A stretch of 64,000 nt of DNA from Ornithodoros turicata (lineage: Eukaryota; Arthropoda; Arachnida; Ixodida; Argasidae), in NCBI RefSeq assembly GCF_037126465.1, contig NC_088203.1, forward strand, positions 55,279,581-55,343,580, in the 5' to 3' direction. A program made the translations under genes and the position numbers. The notes below the pieces were generated by a model, which ran no database searches, was not told where the DNA came from, and saw nothing but the letters and a program-made list of their open reading frames with translations. Of the stretch, positions 34,461 to 45,703 are shown piece by piece. Position 1 is the stretch's first letter. Each line of letters starts with the position of its first letter.

Positions 34461-35426
34461 TTAGTCTGTGCACGAGTCGTATAGACAGTCTTCAGGCCAC
34501 AGATTCGCGTCCATCAATTTTTCAAACTCACTATCTTGGCAAGAAATGTGAAATGAAGCATAGGCAGGGCTCCGAGTTACCAGTTTAGTACATACCGGCA
34601 ATTCAATGGCATTGTCCCGCAAGAAAGAGATTATGTCTTCGGGGCAGGTAGAGGGACAAAGGCGTGTCACAAAGAGCGCCTTGCTCTTCCTGGCAACAGT
34701 GGATGACACAGCCTTGAGATGGGACGCAGTTGAAGTTCCACGTGTGACCTCTTTCCGTACTGGACGGCGTAAAGAGTTCATTGCAAAATGGAGGGCTGGG
34801 GGACCATTTGCGGTCGGCGGGGAAGGATGCTGCAATGGCGGCAGGCTAGCTAAGGGAGCTGAGGTGGGGCGCATGGCTGGTGGACGTCCATTCCAGGCTT
34901 GGCCAGGGGCATCAGGCACAGAGTGCATGTTTTCAGGGTAAGATGGCTGTTGTTTTGACAGCACACATTCATTGATGGGAACACTAGACGAAACCGGACG
35001 CACGTTGGGTTTAAGGTGTCCGATTTCACGGCGCATTCCATTCATTTGGATAGTATTACCTGCAAAGCCTTCTGTCACGATTTTCTTTAGGCTGCGGCTT
35101 TCTTCGCGCGATGCGATAACTTCATCCGTGAGGAACGATACTTGTTTTTGCAACTCTAGCACAGCGGAAAGAAGGTCGCAGTCGGTGGAAGATCCACGAG
35201 GATGCACGGCAGCGTTAGGCCTACCGTCCCTACCATCATCAGCACGCGCAGAGCAGTCATCACACGTGAACGAAGCCGTTCCAGAACACAATTCATCAAG
35301 TTTGGAAGCTAATACATCAACACACTTCACATGAAATTGGTGAGAACACTTACAACAACGAATGAACTGCTTTTTGCCACTTATCTTCTCAGAGCAGAAA
35401 GCACACACTCCCGTAGCAGGCGCCAT
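34461..35426 (-). CDS. LINE ORF1 with PHD-like finger, coiled coil and RRM-like domain
   Basis: From ATG at 35426 the frame is open for 321 codons. It opens with a zinc finger of PHD/RING-like spacing (CAFC, CCKC, FHVKC, CDDC; about residues 8-60), then a heptad-rich segment (LLSAVLELQKQVSFLTDEVI), a Pro-rich linker, and a C-terminal domain with ALFVTRLCPSTCPEDIISFL and TKLVTRSPAYASFHISC, as in ORF1 proteins of CR1/L2-like LINEs that bind RNA. The upstream in-frame codon at 35453 is not ATG, so I chose 35426. The ATG sits in aagATGGCGcc. No endonuclease follows downstream on the minus strand, so the parent element is truncated or rearranged although ORF1 itself is intact. Confidence 0.75.
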   Translation of the reverse strand: MAPATGVCAFCSEKISGKKQFIRCCKCSHQFHVKCVDVLASKLDELCSGTASFTCDDCSARADDGRDGRPNAAVHPRGSSTDCDLLSAVLELQKQVSFLTDEVIASREESRSLKKIVTEGFAGNTIQMNGMRREIGHLKPNVRPVSSSVPINECVLSKQQPSYPENMHSVPDAPGQAWNGRPPAMRPTSAPLASLPPLQHPSPPTANGPPALHFAMNSLRRPVRKEVTRGTSTASHLKAVSSTVARKSKALFVTRLCPSTCPEDIISFLRDNAIELPVCTKLVTRSPAYASFHISCQDSEFEKLMDANLWPEDCLYDSCTD

Positions 35427-35453
35427 CTTGGACGAGACAAATGACAAAAGCAA

Positions 35454-36735
35454 TGCAACCCATGTTGCCCGCTGTTGCGCTGCTTAACAATGAAGAGCCA
35501 CAGTGATAAAGTAACGTTTAATCTGCAAGGTGCACCCAATATATCGATCTCAAGGATTGCCAAGGATGCTTACAGTGCTAAAATCGTTGCAGATCGCTGA
35601 ATTATCCGTGCTGTGTGGTACATACTCGTGTGACTCTTGTGGCCTAAATGGGGTGCCAGCTGCTCCAGATCGTTGTTTCAGTCGAGACTATGTGCTCCAT
35701 GGGATGCACAGGTTGGTGTCGAAGGGCCACGGCCTATACCTCTTGGCTGCGGGCGCAGCCGGATCCATTTTGGTCAATCTGTCCCCATGAACGAGAGACA
35801 ATCATCGCAATGCAGTTTTGTACAACGAGCAGTGCGGATTTACGCTCACACTATAGAGACGTCGAACTGCTAAGGGCGGTCTGTGTGTTTAGCATTTGCA
35901 GAACACCGCCCGCGTGTTTACTGCATTTCTGGAACATTGCGGTTGGCTTAATTTTTGGTACACTCTTTCGTTCCGGAACTTCATATATGCTGTCCCATGT
36001 TTGCGACTTCGAACACTTAACGTAGTAGTGGATGAGGCAATTAAACATGTGGCTAGCACTTTGTCTTCAGCTTCCATCATTCATTTGAACACATAATGAA
36101 TTCATTCGAGTGTTTCAGCAACACACTTCTATAAAGTTATGATCCAGGAGCACTAGCTGCGGCACATGTTACAAAACGAATTAAGAGTGGATCTGCACAA
36201 ATCATTTTTGCTGTTACACACTACTCAGCTTGTTGCGCATTATGTGATAGATGTCAATATCAAAACACATTATAATGGCCGTCCAGATATGCAATCAACC
36301 CTCGATTTGCAATCAGTGAGCATTCTGCTACAAAATTGTTCATAAATTGAGGAATTTGCGAAGCAGTGTATTGAATAATTGCAAGCGTGCAAATGCACTA
36401 AAATAACACTAGATGCCTTGTAGCATGGGGCTACATATTTAATTTAGCCAGTTAACTTATTTTTCAACATAGTTTATAATGATGCTCTAGTGTTGATTCT
36501 CCCTTGTCATTCTTGATCAATGTAATGTAACTCTGTCAAATAGCTCCTGACCAGAGTGCAATTAAATGCTCAGAGGAATATTTAACTGTACTCTGGATAT
36601 GTTTCCACACAGATTAAGCTGCGATGCCCTTCATGAACCATGTTGAGGGCTATCATTGTTACTGTTTTCTACGAGGGCAGGCAAATCTCTCTCTCTCTCT
36701 GCTTTCTCTTTGGTAATTCACTTCCATTAGAATTG
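35454..36735. other. Spacer without recognisable genes
   Basis: AT-rich sequence with short open frames on both strands, none with motifs I know. A short (TC)n run occurs at about 36690-36702. Confidence 0.4.
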
Positions 36736-39700
36736 TCATTGCTGGTGTCCCGCATGGTCACTGAAGAATGCTAAAGGTGGGCATTTGTCCCCTAAGGCTA
36801 ATTTTCCAAGATTGTAGCGATTATGTGTGGACAAAGTCGGAGCATTTGGAAACATTCCACCATATGTTCTGTGCACTAAGGCCTGGTGTTTGCAAAAAGC
36901 ATCTTGAGTGCCAGCAGGACAGGTACAACTACCTACATCTGTTATCACTTGATAGCAGGCACTGTCATTTTTTTGTACTCGGTACCTCGTAGACGTTGTT
37001 TCCGGTCTTTTTGATCATGCTAGATGCATGCTCTGGCATTCGTTTCAGCAGGCTGTGGTACAACAGGTGGCCAGATACAGTTCGATTGTATGCAAATTTT
37101 AGGATGCGTTTTTGAAAATATTCTTCCCATGTAGATACTGTGAAGTCCACTAATGCTGCACCATTGAATGCTTCTGTGCGGCACAGTACAATATCCTTTA
37201 GGATGCGAATGCTTGCTTCGGCGAAGTTGTTAGTATTGTACCCACGGGTTGTGAGCCCACTGCGAAAAAGCAGCACCCACTCTTCTTCTGTGTGAAGAAA
37301 ATTCCTTATCCTCTGCACATATGCACTGCGCGTGAGCTGCCCCAGCTTCTCTAATGTGTCTGCATGCATTATCTGTAATAAAATGAACATCTTTAATTAT
37401 GTAGGTAGAGCTTCATGCACACTGATACAACAGCATCCACAGCTATGCAACACCACAGGATTGTTAAAGCCGGGAGGTTCAATAGTTTGCTTAAGTCATT
37501 GCCCCAACTACGAGTGACACATGCCAACAGTAAAGGGCAACCTGGTTTTGTTCCCCACAGCCATATTGTTTGCTCAGAAGCGAGGCCTCAGATAATCTGT
37601 AGCTAATACCTCAAAAGCAAATTGCACATCTATACAAATGCCACGTCTTCACTAGTTAGAAAGATGTCAAGCTGCATCAGATGACTCTTGATATTTCTTT
37701 ATGCGTTGTCAGATACGCAGCATTCAAGTCTGAGTCGACATAAACCTGTTGTCCGCTATGAGTCACTTATAAGTCTCAGTCACGATGAGCCTGGTAGAAA
37801 CTGTCTCTAAATGAACACATCTTTCTCACTTGCCAGTTGAAAAGTGACTTGGGCTTAATTCTCGACTATCCTTTGAATTATCTCCACTTGGAAAATTCAG
37901 ATATGTTCCGTATAAGTTGCAGCGTGTCATTGGACCAAATTCATCAGATCACAGTACACCAATGACATTTGAGCTGATAATGGCGCTGGAAACGAGTTCA
38001 TCCATTACTGCAAACATGAAGAGCAAACATCAGATCCAGCTATAAGTGTTATGCAAAGACATTAGTGCCACCTTCCTTTGCTAGCGTTGAGAAAAGAAGC
38101 TCATTACTGGCAACAGTAATGGGAACGAGTTTGATCGACTCTAATCAAAGTTCATCACTATCAAGTTGATCTTATTAACCTGATGGAATTTGTCTAAAGC
38201 CGTGCTGCTCGCTTTATTTTATCCGATTATTCTTATCCTTCAAGCGTCACCTCCCTTAAATCCTCTCTCGGCTCGCTCTCTTTTCAGAGACAGTTCTTTC
38301 ATGTATGTCTTTTTCACAAGTTCTTCTCTAATTCATGTATGAGCCCCACGTCTTATAGTTCGACTCACTACAACCATCTCAGAATAGACCATTCCTGCAA
38401 GATCAGCCCCATTAGTTGTACGTCCTTTCGTTACTCATTTTTCCATACGCCATTCTTGTGGAATGCCTTCCTTAGCCACCCGTTAGAAAACACGACTTCA
38501 TTACATATCGGTACCACTTATGCAGTTACAAGAGAGTTACATCTACAACAAGAGTTACATCTTTCACCTTTCATCTTTCATTATGCAGTTACCCTCAGCT
38601 ATGATGCTTGTGTTTTGTGTCTGCTGTCCTTAACAGTAATGCTTGTGTTTACTGTCATTTCTTCTTCATTTGTAATGATTGTGTTTCTTTATCCTCCGTC
38701 CTCTCACTCGTTTAATGCCCCCTGTGGCATTTAAGGTTTAGTCATAAAAAGACAAGGCAAGACAGACCTCCTAAAAGACCGACATCACTTTCCTTCTTTC
38801 ATCATGACCCACATGGTTCTTCGTTGCTGTCAGCCACTTCCATTCAGCCTGTGCTACATGGAAGTGGCACAACAGCTGTGTAGCTCCAGGCCATACAGAT
38901 TTCAGGGCAAACTTCTCTGCAGCAGAGTTGTCGGTCATAAAAGCTTGGTGTGCCTGCATAGAAATACATAGTTCTTTAGTTCTTAACTATCTGTTTCCAT
39001 TTGTTTTTGCAGGGCCTATACATACATCTTTTCCTCCAAAGCAGTTTGGAAAGTTTGCTTTAATCAGACTAAATGCCTGTACATATCCAGACGTGGCTTG
39101 AGACGTGTGAATCACTACAGCTGAGGGTATGTCAGCAGCATTTGTTGCCGCCAGCAGTAGAGTCAGTGCTTTGGGCAGCATCACAGCTTGATGTAGAGTC
39201 CACGAAGATAATTTCTTGTGACTCTCGAAGTTCTTGAGTACGTTTCATTATTGGGGTGACAACTAAAATCGACCAGGAAGGAGAAGCAGTATCTTCCAAT
39301 CTCTCAATGATCACGTTAGTGCCTGCAAACAATAGTTCAAGGAGGTTAACAAAGCAACACATAAATGAAAGTGCTTTATTTCTTTTACCTTCTTTTGCAT
39401 AGGTTGATACCTTCTCTTTCAGCTTTTCTACTGGGTCGATAGATGTGCCAAAATTTTCCTTTCGCCATATATCGTGCCAGTAAGAAACTGCTCTTGGCTT
39501 GGGATTTATGGCTGCATTTGAAAGTGCCTCTATGCCACCTTCTTTGGCAAGTACCTTTGACTCATGAAGGCTTTTTGCTTGTGATGGTGTCATGCCCGCA
39601 CTGAAGTATTCCATAAATACCTCCCGTGTCTCATTTGTGCTCCTGAGCATACGAAGTGCGTCCGCGCAATCCACATTGTGATTGTGGATATTGTAGATCT

Positions 39701-40170
39701 TAATTACTGCTTGCAGTGGGGGTTCTCTTTGTAAAAAGACATTATTCTTCCTTGTGTCCCTGTTCACTTTTTTAATCCTTATGTCAACTTTCGCTGGGCA
39801 CATTGTGTTGCGTCTGTCACTCTTGTTTCTTTTGTTGTGCTGACACTTCCAAACTTTGTGGAAGCGCATCCTGCAATATCAATAAAGTTTACTGCCTCGT
39901 AACCTTTGACATTAATACATTTTAAACGATATGCCTTCCAGTACTCCTTGTGTCATGTATGTGCTTTGGAAAGCGCACATTAATGGTTATCTTTTACACA
40001 AAGTCTCCTTCTTGACTCGCTCGACGATCCATGAGGTGTTGGTTTGGACGCGGTAGCTTGCGAACCATGCGATTGCATCGCTCTCTGTGTCCAAATCGGC
40101 ACGAATTATTTCTAACTCGTCCCTCGAGGCTTCCTTGTCTGATGCCCACATGACATTACCCGATACCATT
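36736..40170 (-). pseudogene. MULE transposase with SWIM finger, multi-exon
   Basis: Exon 1 (from about 40170, WFASYRVQTNTSWIVERV) splices at gtgtaa near 40003 to the acceptor tattgcag at about 39871, in phase, giving MRFHKVWKCQHNKR (FAR1-like DNA-binding Cys/His region). An intron at about 39395-39325 removes a GT...AG segment (after YAKEG, before TNVIIERL). The catalytic part has IIFVDSTSSCDAAQS (39195), LTLLLAATNAADIPSAVVIH (39170-39110) after a frame change, GKDVC, then AFMTDNSAAEKFAL and LLCHFHVAQAEWKWL (38960-38830). Exon 37390-36965 carries TRGYNNFAEASIRILKD-like sequence, and 36948-36736 a SWIM finger (SCTCPAGTQDAFCKHQALV). A LINE 3' end lies in the intron at 38200-38755. At least one frameshift, and no matched donor before the SWIM exon. 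Confidence 0.72.
38200..38755 (+). mobile_element. LINE 3' end inserted in the MULE gene
   Basis: On the plus strand the sequence reads ARFILSDYSYPSSVTSLKSS, then FQRQFFHVCLFHKFF and FFHTPFLWNAFL, the conserved C-terminal end of CR1/Jockey-type ORF2. It closes with a 3' end containing aatgccccctgtggcattta. Only about 550 bp are present. Its orientation is opposite to the host MULE gene. Confidence 0.7.
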
Positions 40171-41040
40171 CAATGGTCCGTAAGTTTTCAACGAAAAAAG
40201 CAAAGATGCACTGAGCAGATGCAGAAGAGCCGCTGCTGGACGTAACAAGTGTCAAGTTTCGGATTCTCATCGAAGGCTTCAAACAGTGCGCATGCGCCGA
40301 ATCGCGCGCGTGGTCCCAGCAGCGCGGCGTTCTTGGCTTCGCCGTCTCCATGGTTACAAGGGGCATGCGCAGTGCCGCAAAAGAAGCGATGTACGAGGAG
40401 GAAGAGCTGCGCTGGCTGTACGCGATATGCTTTGGAAATACGCTTCCGGGTCCCGAAGAGTAGCCACAGCGAAAACTTAATCGTGAATTACTCGCATATC
40501 CAACTGATTTTATTTACGAGAAATTGAAGTGTTATTTTATTTAAGAGATTTGAAAGATACAAGATACAAAGGTGGGCAAGATACACTGGATTTTTTTTAA
40601 AGGTGAATTTGTTACGATTTTGGGACCAAGTATCATGTATGTCTCCGACGCAGGGCACTAGTACTTTGCAGCGATATCAACCACACATTCAAGAACGTGC
40701 ATCTCAAACATGTAATGACCTAAACGACGAGAAGTAGCCGAGGCACACCGCACACACAAACATGTAAGCTTCGAACGCAGGCACGCCAGACCAAGTCAAG
40801 GATCACAAACCACAGAACCCCATCCAGCAATCCTCAAAGGCAGGCGCTTTTATGTGTGCAATGACGATTACATAACATATTTCAACGCTTATTCCAAAGC
40901 TAATCAGCCGGGTCCGGATACCTAAACTACTGTAGCTAGCCCTACCGTATCTTTCTCTCCTCTCGTGATCGAGTTTCGTTCCTTTGTTTGAACGGATCGC
41001 AACGGATTTTGAAACTTCACGCATGTATTTAGCAATCACA
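40171..41040. other. GC-rich then AT-rich spacer
   Basis: 40230-40470 is GC-rich with several CpG, directly upstream of the MULE gene's first exon, and could hold its promoter, though I see no TATA box. From 40550 a gataca-rich, hAT-MITE-like phrase (ggtgggcaagatac) occurs without a matching end. Confidence 0.35.
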
Positions 41041-41042
41041 TA

Positions 41043-41956
41043 CAGGGTGTCTTTTTTTAGGCGATACAGATTTTTCATAAAATAACCATAAGGGCTATAG
41101 ACATGCTGTTTTCACTTCTATCATCTCTGGGCCGGCGGACGTTCTTGGCCAAATGTTGCTCGACCGTCAAATGTCTAATTACCTAAAAATCGTTAATTAA
41201 CTTTTCAATTATAAAAGATACGAAGTTGTCCCAATGAGAGCATATGATCATTTCGGTGACCTGATATCGTAGCAGTTTTCAGAACAAAAATCCGGTCGGT
41301 AGAACGTCCGCAAACAATTCGTGAAGGAACGCCATTTTTCTCTTTATTTTGTTCATTGCGCATCTTCGCAGACCTGTCTTTCCTTCACCCCCAATATGAG
41401 ACGGGGAAAGAGCACACTGTCGCCTCTTGCGTCCTGGAAAAAGATTAACAGAAAATGCAGCCCAAGGTAAGGCCAGTTCCGATAGCGTCGCCTGATACAT
41501 GTGTTTTTGTTTTGTTTCCGCAAGTTAAAGCTCTTCTTCGACGCATGAGGCGGCACTGTGGCGGCATCTTCGACGCATGAGGCTCCTCCACCATCTCACA
41601 TTGGGGGTGAAGGAAAGACGCGTCTCGCAAGATGCGCAATGAAGAAAATAAAGAAAAAAAAAACGGTGTTCCAAGATTTTTTTTTTTGCGGACGATCTAC
41701 CGGACGGATTTTTGTTCTGAAAACGGCTACGATATCAGGTCACCGAGAGGAACAGATGTTTTTATTGGGATAACTTCGTAGCTTTTATAATTAAAATGTT
41801 AATAAACGATTTTTAGGTAATTAGTGATTTGACGGTTGGGCAACATATGGCCATGAACGTCCGCCGGCCCAGAGATGATAGAAGTGAAAACAGCATGTCT
41901 ATAGCCCTTATAGTTTTTGAATGAAAAATCTGTATCGTCTAAAAAAAGACACCTTG
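41043..41956. mobile_element. Fold-back element with about 360-bp inverted arms
   Basis: A 914-bp unit flanked by TA (41041-41042, 41957-41958). The left end CAGGGTGTCTTTTTTTAGGC and the right end read inverted, CAAGGTGTCTTTTTTTAGAC, begin arms that stay alignable for about 360 bp (41043-41400 versus 41600-41956), through cagaacaaaaatccg and cctttccttcacccccaat. The roughly 200-bp centre contains an 18-bp direct repeat (ttcgacgcatgaggc core at about 41538 and 41569). No transposase is encoded; the TA duplication suggests mobilisation by a Tc1/mariner-type enzyme. Confidence 0.85.
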
Positions 41957-42004
41957 TATAACATTCAGTATCACTTGATTATCACAGCAAAACAAATATG
42001 TGTA

Positions 42005-44151
42005 CATGGTGGGTGCTCATAAAGTAGCCCCACATTTTCGCATATGGCGCGTTCCCTGCATACAGTATGAACTTCTGGCGGCGCACGACGGTGTATTTAC
42101 GCGGTACAAACTGTGGTAATCGTGGTAATCAAACTCCGCGTAATAATCCGTTAACCACGCAAACTTTGTTCTCCGTGCATTTCCATTGGGACATGCAGGC
42201 AGTGCAACTCTCGGCATAGTTGCGTTTAGCCACCGCTAGGGGGGAAACCGAAACGAACACTCATGTGGATGCTTATATGCGTAACCACGGTTCGCAAACG
42301 GGGCATGCTTGGGGAATTGTAAATGTGTCGGGGAATGCTATGATGGAGTATCATATGGTGTTTTTCTTTCTTTTCTCATGCTTAGGCGATAGACTGTTAT
42401 GACTTTCGTAGAATATTATAGGGTTTGTTCAGAAACGCAGCCTCTACGCATACTTTTGTTGGCCCTGAACAAGGCCATTTTTGGTGCCGCTGGTCGTGAG
42501 CTACGAATGCGGTACCCAATTTTCGATATGACGTCCTCCTGATACTAGGCATCTCTGAAAGCGCTTGTGGTACTCTCTGAATACTCTTGATACAATACCG
42601 TGGCCGACAGAGCGGACAGTGTCCTCAATTCTCCTCTTCAATTGTTCTGTGTTCGATATCTCTCCACAGTACACTTTAGACTTCACATATCCCCAGAGGA
42701 AAAAATCGCATAGGGTGAGGTCTGGTGACCTACCAGGCCAAGGAATCATTGTCGAACCTCGTCCCGTCCATCGTCTGGGGAATGTCCCTCACTTCTCTGG
42801 CGAAATGCGGAGGCGCGCTATCCTGCATGAAGATGCATAGGTCACTCTGCATATGAAGAGACGTACTTCAGTTCTGGCGGGAACTTCCTTTTCAACATGT
42901 CCAGATAATTATCTCACGTCACTGTGTGATCAAAGAAAAAGGGCCCCACCATGCCTTCACGCCACAGTCCGCACCATACTCTCGTCTTCGGCGACTGTAG
43001 CGGTCATTCAGATAACAAATTCGGGCTCATCGGAGACCTGTAACGACAGTTGTGCCTGTTGACGTTGCCATTCACGTGAACAGTTGCTTCATCACTGAAG
43101 AGTAGAAACTGCAGATGGAGCAGGTTGTCTTGAATTCGTGATAGCTCACTAGTGCAGAACTGCACTCTCCGTCTCTAATCTTCCTCATTCATTGCATGAA
43201 GCAGCTGCATCTTATAAGTGCGGAATGTGCAGCTTTCCAGTGTTTTTCGTACTGTCGATGTGGACACACTGAAAAGGTTCGCAGCTCTCTTCACTGACGT
43301 ATAAGGAGCAGCCTCAAAGAAACCCACGGTCGCGTACCTCAGTTCGTCTGTGGCTACCAACTTTGGGTAGTCGTGTTGTTTGTTTTTAACGCTGCCTTCT
43401 GCCACAAAGCTGGACGTCCACTTCTGCATTGTCCGCTTGCACGGTGGATGGTGGCGGAACGCCTGGTGAAACCTTTGGCGGACATGATTTATGCTCCGAA
43501 GTTGCACGTACCGCAGAACAACTTGGGTACGCTTTTCGACGGTTAGCTGGCGCATGGCAGGGAAACAATAAATACACCGAACACAAGAAAGCAAAAGTAA
43601 AGCAGAACTGGTGGAAATATGTACAACGATATAATAGTCAAATAGTATAATATGAATAAATATAATAAAAGCGTCAGGACACCGACCTCGAATGTAAAAT
43701 TGAACAGACAAACAGACGGCTAGCAGACGATCGTCCGCTAGCCGTCTGTTGTAAAGCCGCCGCCGCGATCTGACTAGGAAGTGCCATAATTATCCGAAAT
43801 ATTACGCAAAAAATCTTCGAGCTAAGCGAAATTAGGCTCCCTTAGGCGTGAATATCAAAGACTGCCACGTTTACAAATCCCACAAGCGCATGAGCATCCA
43901 CGTTGAGGTTTCGTTTCGGTTTCTCCGCCGGTGGTCTGTGGCACCCCTACCCCTAGCGGTGGCTGGGCATAACAGCGGAGATACCGCCATATTGACATTT
44001 GTGCAGGCTGGTGCCGGAAAATCGGGATGCTGGGATTTTGTTCGTTTGTACCGTAAAAAATACGTCATACCGCGCCATCGGAAGTTCATGCGGTAGGCAG
44101 GGAACGCATTACATGCATAAATATGGGGCTACTTTATCTGCACCCAGCCTG
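42005..44151 (-). mobile_element. Tc1/mariner-superfamily element with about 300-bp TIRs
   Basis: The 2147-bp element is flanked by TA (42003-42004, 44152-44153). The left end CATGGTGGGTGCTCATAAAG and the right end read inverted, CAGGCTGGGTGCAGATAAAG, both continue as tagcccca and gcgttccctgc, and similarity resumes at agccaccgctagggg and gaaaccgaaacga (42230-42250 and about 43905-43955). This gives long imperfect TIRs of roughly 290-320 bp. It encodes one decayed transposase on the minus strand. Confidence 0.87.
42501..43711 (-). pseudogene. DUF4817-type transposase of the Tc1/mariner superfamily
   Basis: The N-terminal helix-turn-helix (VEKRTQVVLRYVQLRSINHV, then RTMQKWTSSFVAEGSV) is at 43560-43380 and a second HTH (TSVKRAANLFSVSTSTVRKT) at 43310-43240. 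The catalytic core follows: LLFSDEATVHVNGNVNRHN (43110-43060, first Asp), GPFFFDHTVT stop DNYLDML (about 42940-42890), MHLHAG-type remnants of the second Asp box, and WPGRSPDLTLCDFFLWGYVK (42745-42685, third acidic position D). The C-terminus ends VSGGRHIENW near 42515. Stops and at least two frame changes occur between 43175 and 42750. The family is the widespread arthropod transposase with FSDEATFH and SPDLTPCDFFLWG motifs. Inactive. Confidence 0.85.
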
Positions 44152-44153
44152 TA

Positions 44154-44643
44154 TGTTCAGCTTTCATTATCGGCACCTTGGCGTCCATTTCTTCGCCAGT
44201 AGGCATAAACAGGCTAAAATCGTCCATCGATCTTCCATGGAAGCCTAAACTCCTTGACACTGAAACAATTACCTCCACTCTGTCCGCATATATCACGAGG
44301 ACATACACTGCTCGCAGTTTCAGATACGTTGTGCAGCCAAGAAAGGTTTTGCTGAAAAAGGAAATTGATCACACAGTAACAACGTGCTTCGCCCAAGGTA
44401 ACTATAAATGGTAGCGATGCTTGCATTGGCCTCCACGTCTTCAAGGGCGGCCATGATAAAGACCGTCGGCGTCAACCATCCATTCCAGGACCTACTACAA
44501 ATTCCGTCCTAATAAGTAATAGGCACAGACTACTGAACTCTGCATGGCTGTCAAAATACAAATAACACAGTAAGGAGCTGTGTGCAAAAGTGCACTATGA
44601 CAAATCGTATGCTACACAGGAATGAAAGAATTACAAGAGATCA
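44154..44643. other. Unassigned stretch with protein-like minus reading
   Basis: The minus strand has 44214-44444 and an overlapping frame with weak protein-like composition (LRAVYVL, FHGRSMDD), but no family is recognisable. Confidence 0.3.
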
Positions 44644-44656
44644 TGTGTAATCTAGG

Positions 44657-45493
44657 GGGGGGGATATGTTTATTAAAGATAAAGGAAAGGGGGAAGGTCA
44701 GACAGGCCAAGGCCGACTTGCTATTCCCAAAAAAGAAACAACAAGCAAAAAAGGAACAGAAAAAGTGGCAGGGGACGATGGGGTGGCTCAAATACCGCTG
44801 AGCAGCCCAGTGTCCTTCAGGTAGTGCAGGAGGGCTCCGGTGACTGCCACTGCCTGGAGTGCCGGACAGGTCCCAGCAGCGTCGCAAGGGAAAGTTCCCT
44901 GTTGCTTAGGGAAGTGAAGGGAAGTGTGGCGAGAACGGCGGCTCGGGGGCCGGCGTACCGCTTGAAGTGCAACAAAGGACTGCATATGTCGGCGACCGCA
45001 GCACAGCAGGGACACATCGCGGACGTCCGTCTATCCATCTTAGAGAGGAGCAGCGGGGTCAGGGCAACATTGAGGCGTAGGCGATAGAGGATCGACTCCT
45101 CCTATCGCGACAGCCGCTGGGAGAGGGTGAGTTCTATCCTCGGGTCGATGGAGTGGACGAACGTGTTTGCTGCTACAGCATTTGAGCTAAACACGAGGGT
45201 GCTGCGAGACGTCTTGCGGTGGATCTGTATCAGGCAGGCCGATGGAGTGAGAGGAATGTTGGTGGTCATAGTGGTGGCAGCTGCCCCGTGCGCGCCTCTC
45301 GCCACAGCGTCAGCGCGGGTATTTCCCGGCAGGCCTATGTGGCTGGGGACCCATTGAAGCCACACGCTGTGGCCGGAGGCGGTGAGATGGCTGTATGTCG
45401 TGAGGGCTAGGGAGCAGATGTTTGTTACGACCTTGGAGCAAGGAGAGGATAATATTTGCAGCGCCGCTTTGCTGTCCGTAAGCACAGTCCAGT
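44657..45493 (-). mobile_element. 5'-truncated I-type LINE with 13-bp target duplication
   Basis: An 837-bp fragment flanked by perfect direct repeats TGTGTAATCTAGG (44644-44656, 45494-45506). It carries the end of an RNase H domain (LTDSKAALQIL, QWVPSHIGLPGNTRADAVAR; 45485-45290), a frame reading LTLSQRLSR followed by a stop near 45102, and the C-terminal Cys/His tail in another frame (MCPCCAAVADICSPLL). This is the classical result of truncated target-primed reverse transcription. The perfect duplication suggests it is fairly young. Confidence 0.87.
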
Positions 45494-45703
45494 TGTGTAA
45501 TCTAGGTTACAACTAAAATCACTGGATAGATAACAGGACCATGAATATGCTTTTGCATGGAAAGAAAATTACTTCTGGTTACATCACAACAACGTGCAGA
45601 GATTACGAACTTAGTCTCGCTGCCTACTGCAGTGCCTTTAGGCGTAACGTACTATTTCGTGCTTCCTCACTCCTTTGTCGTGCAAACCAGAACAGTCGTA
45701 CCC

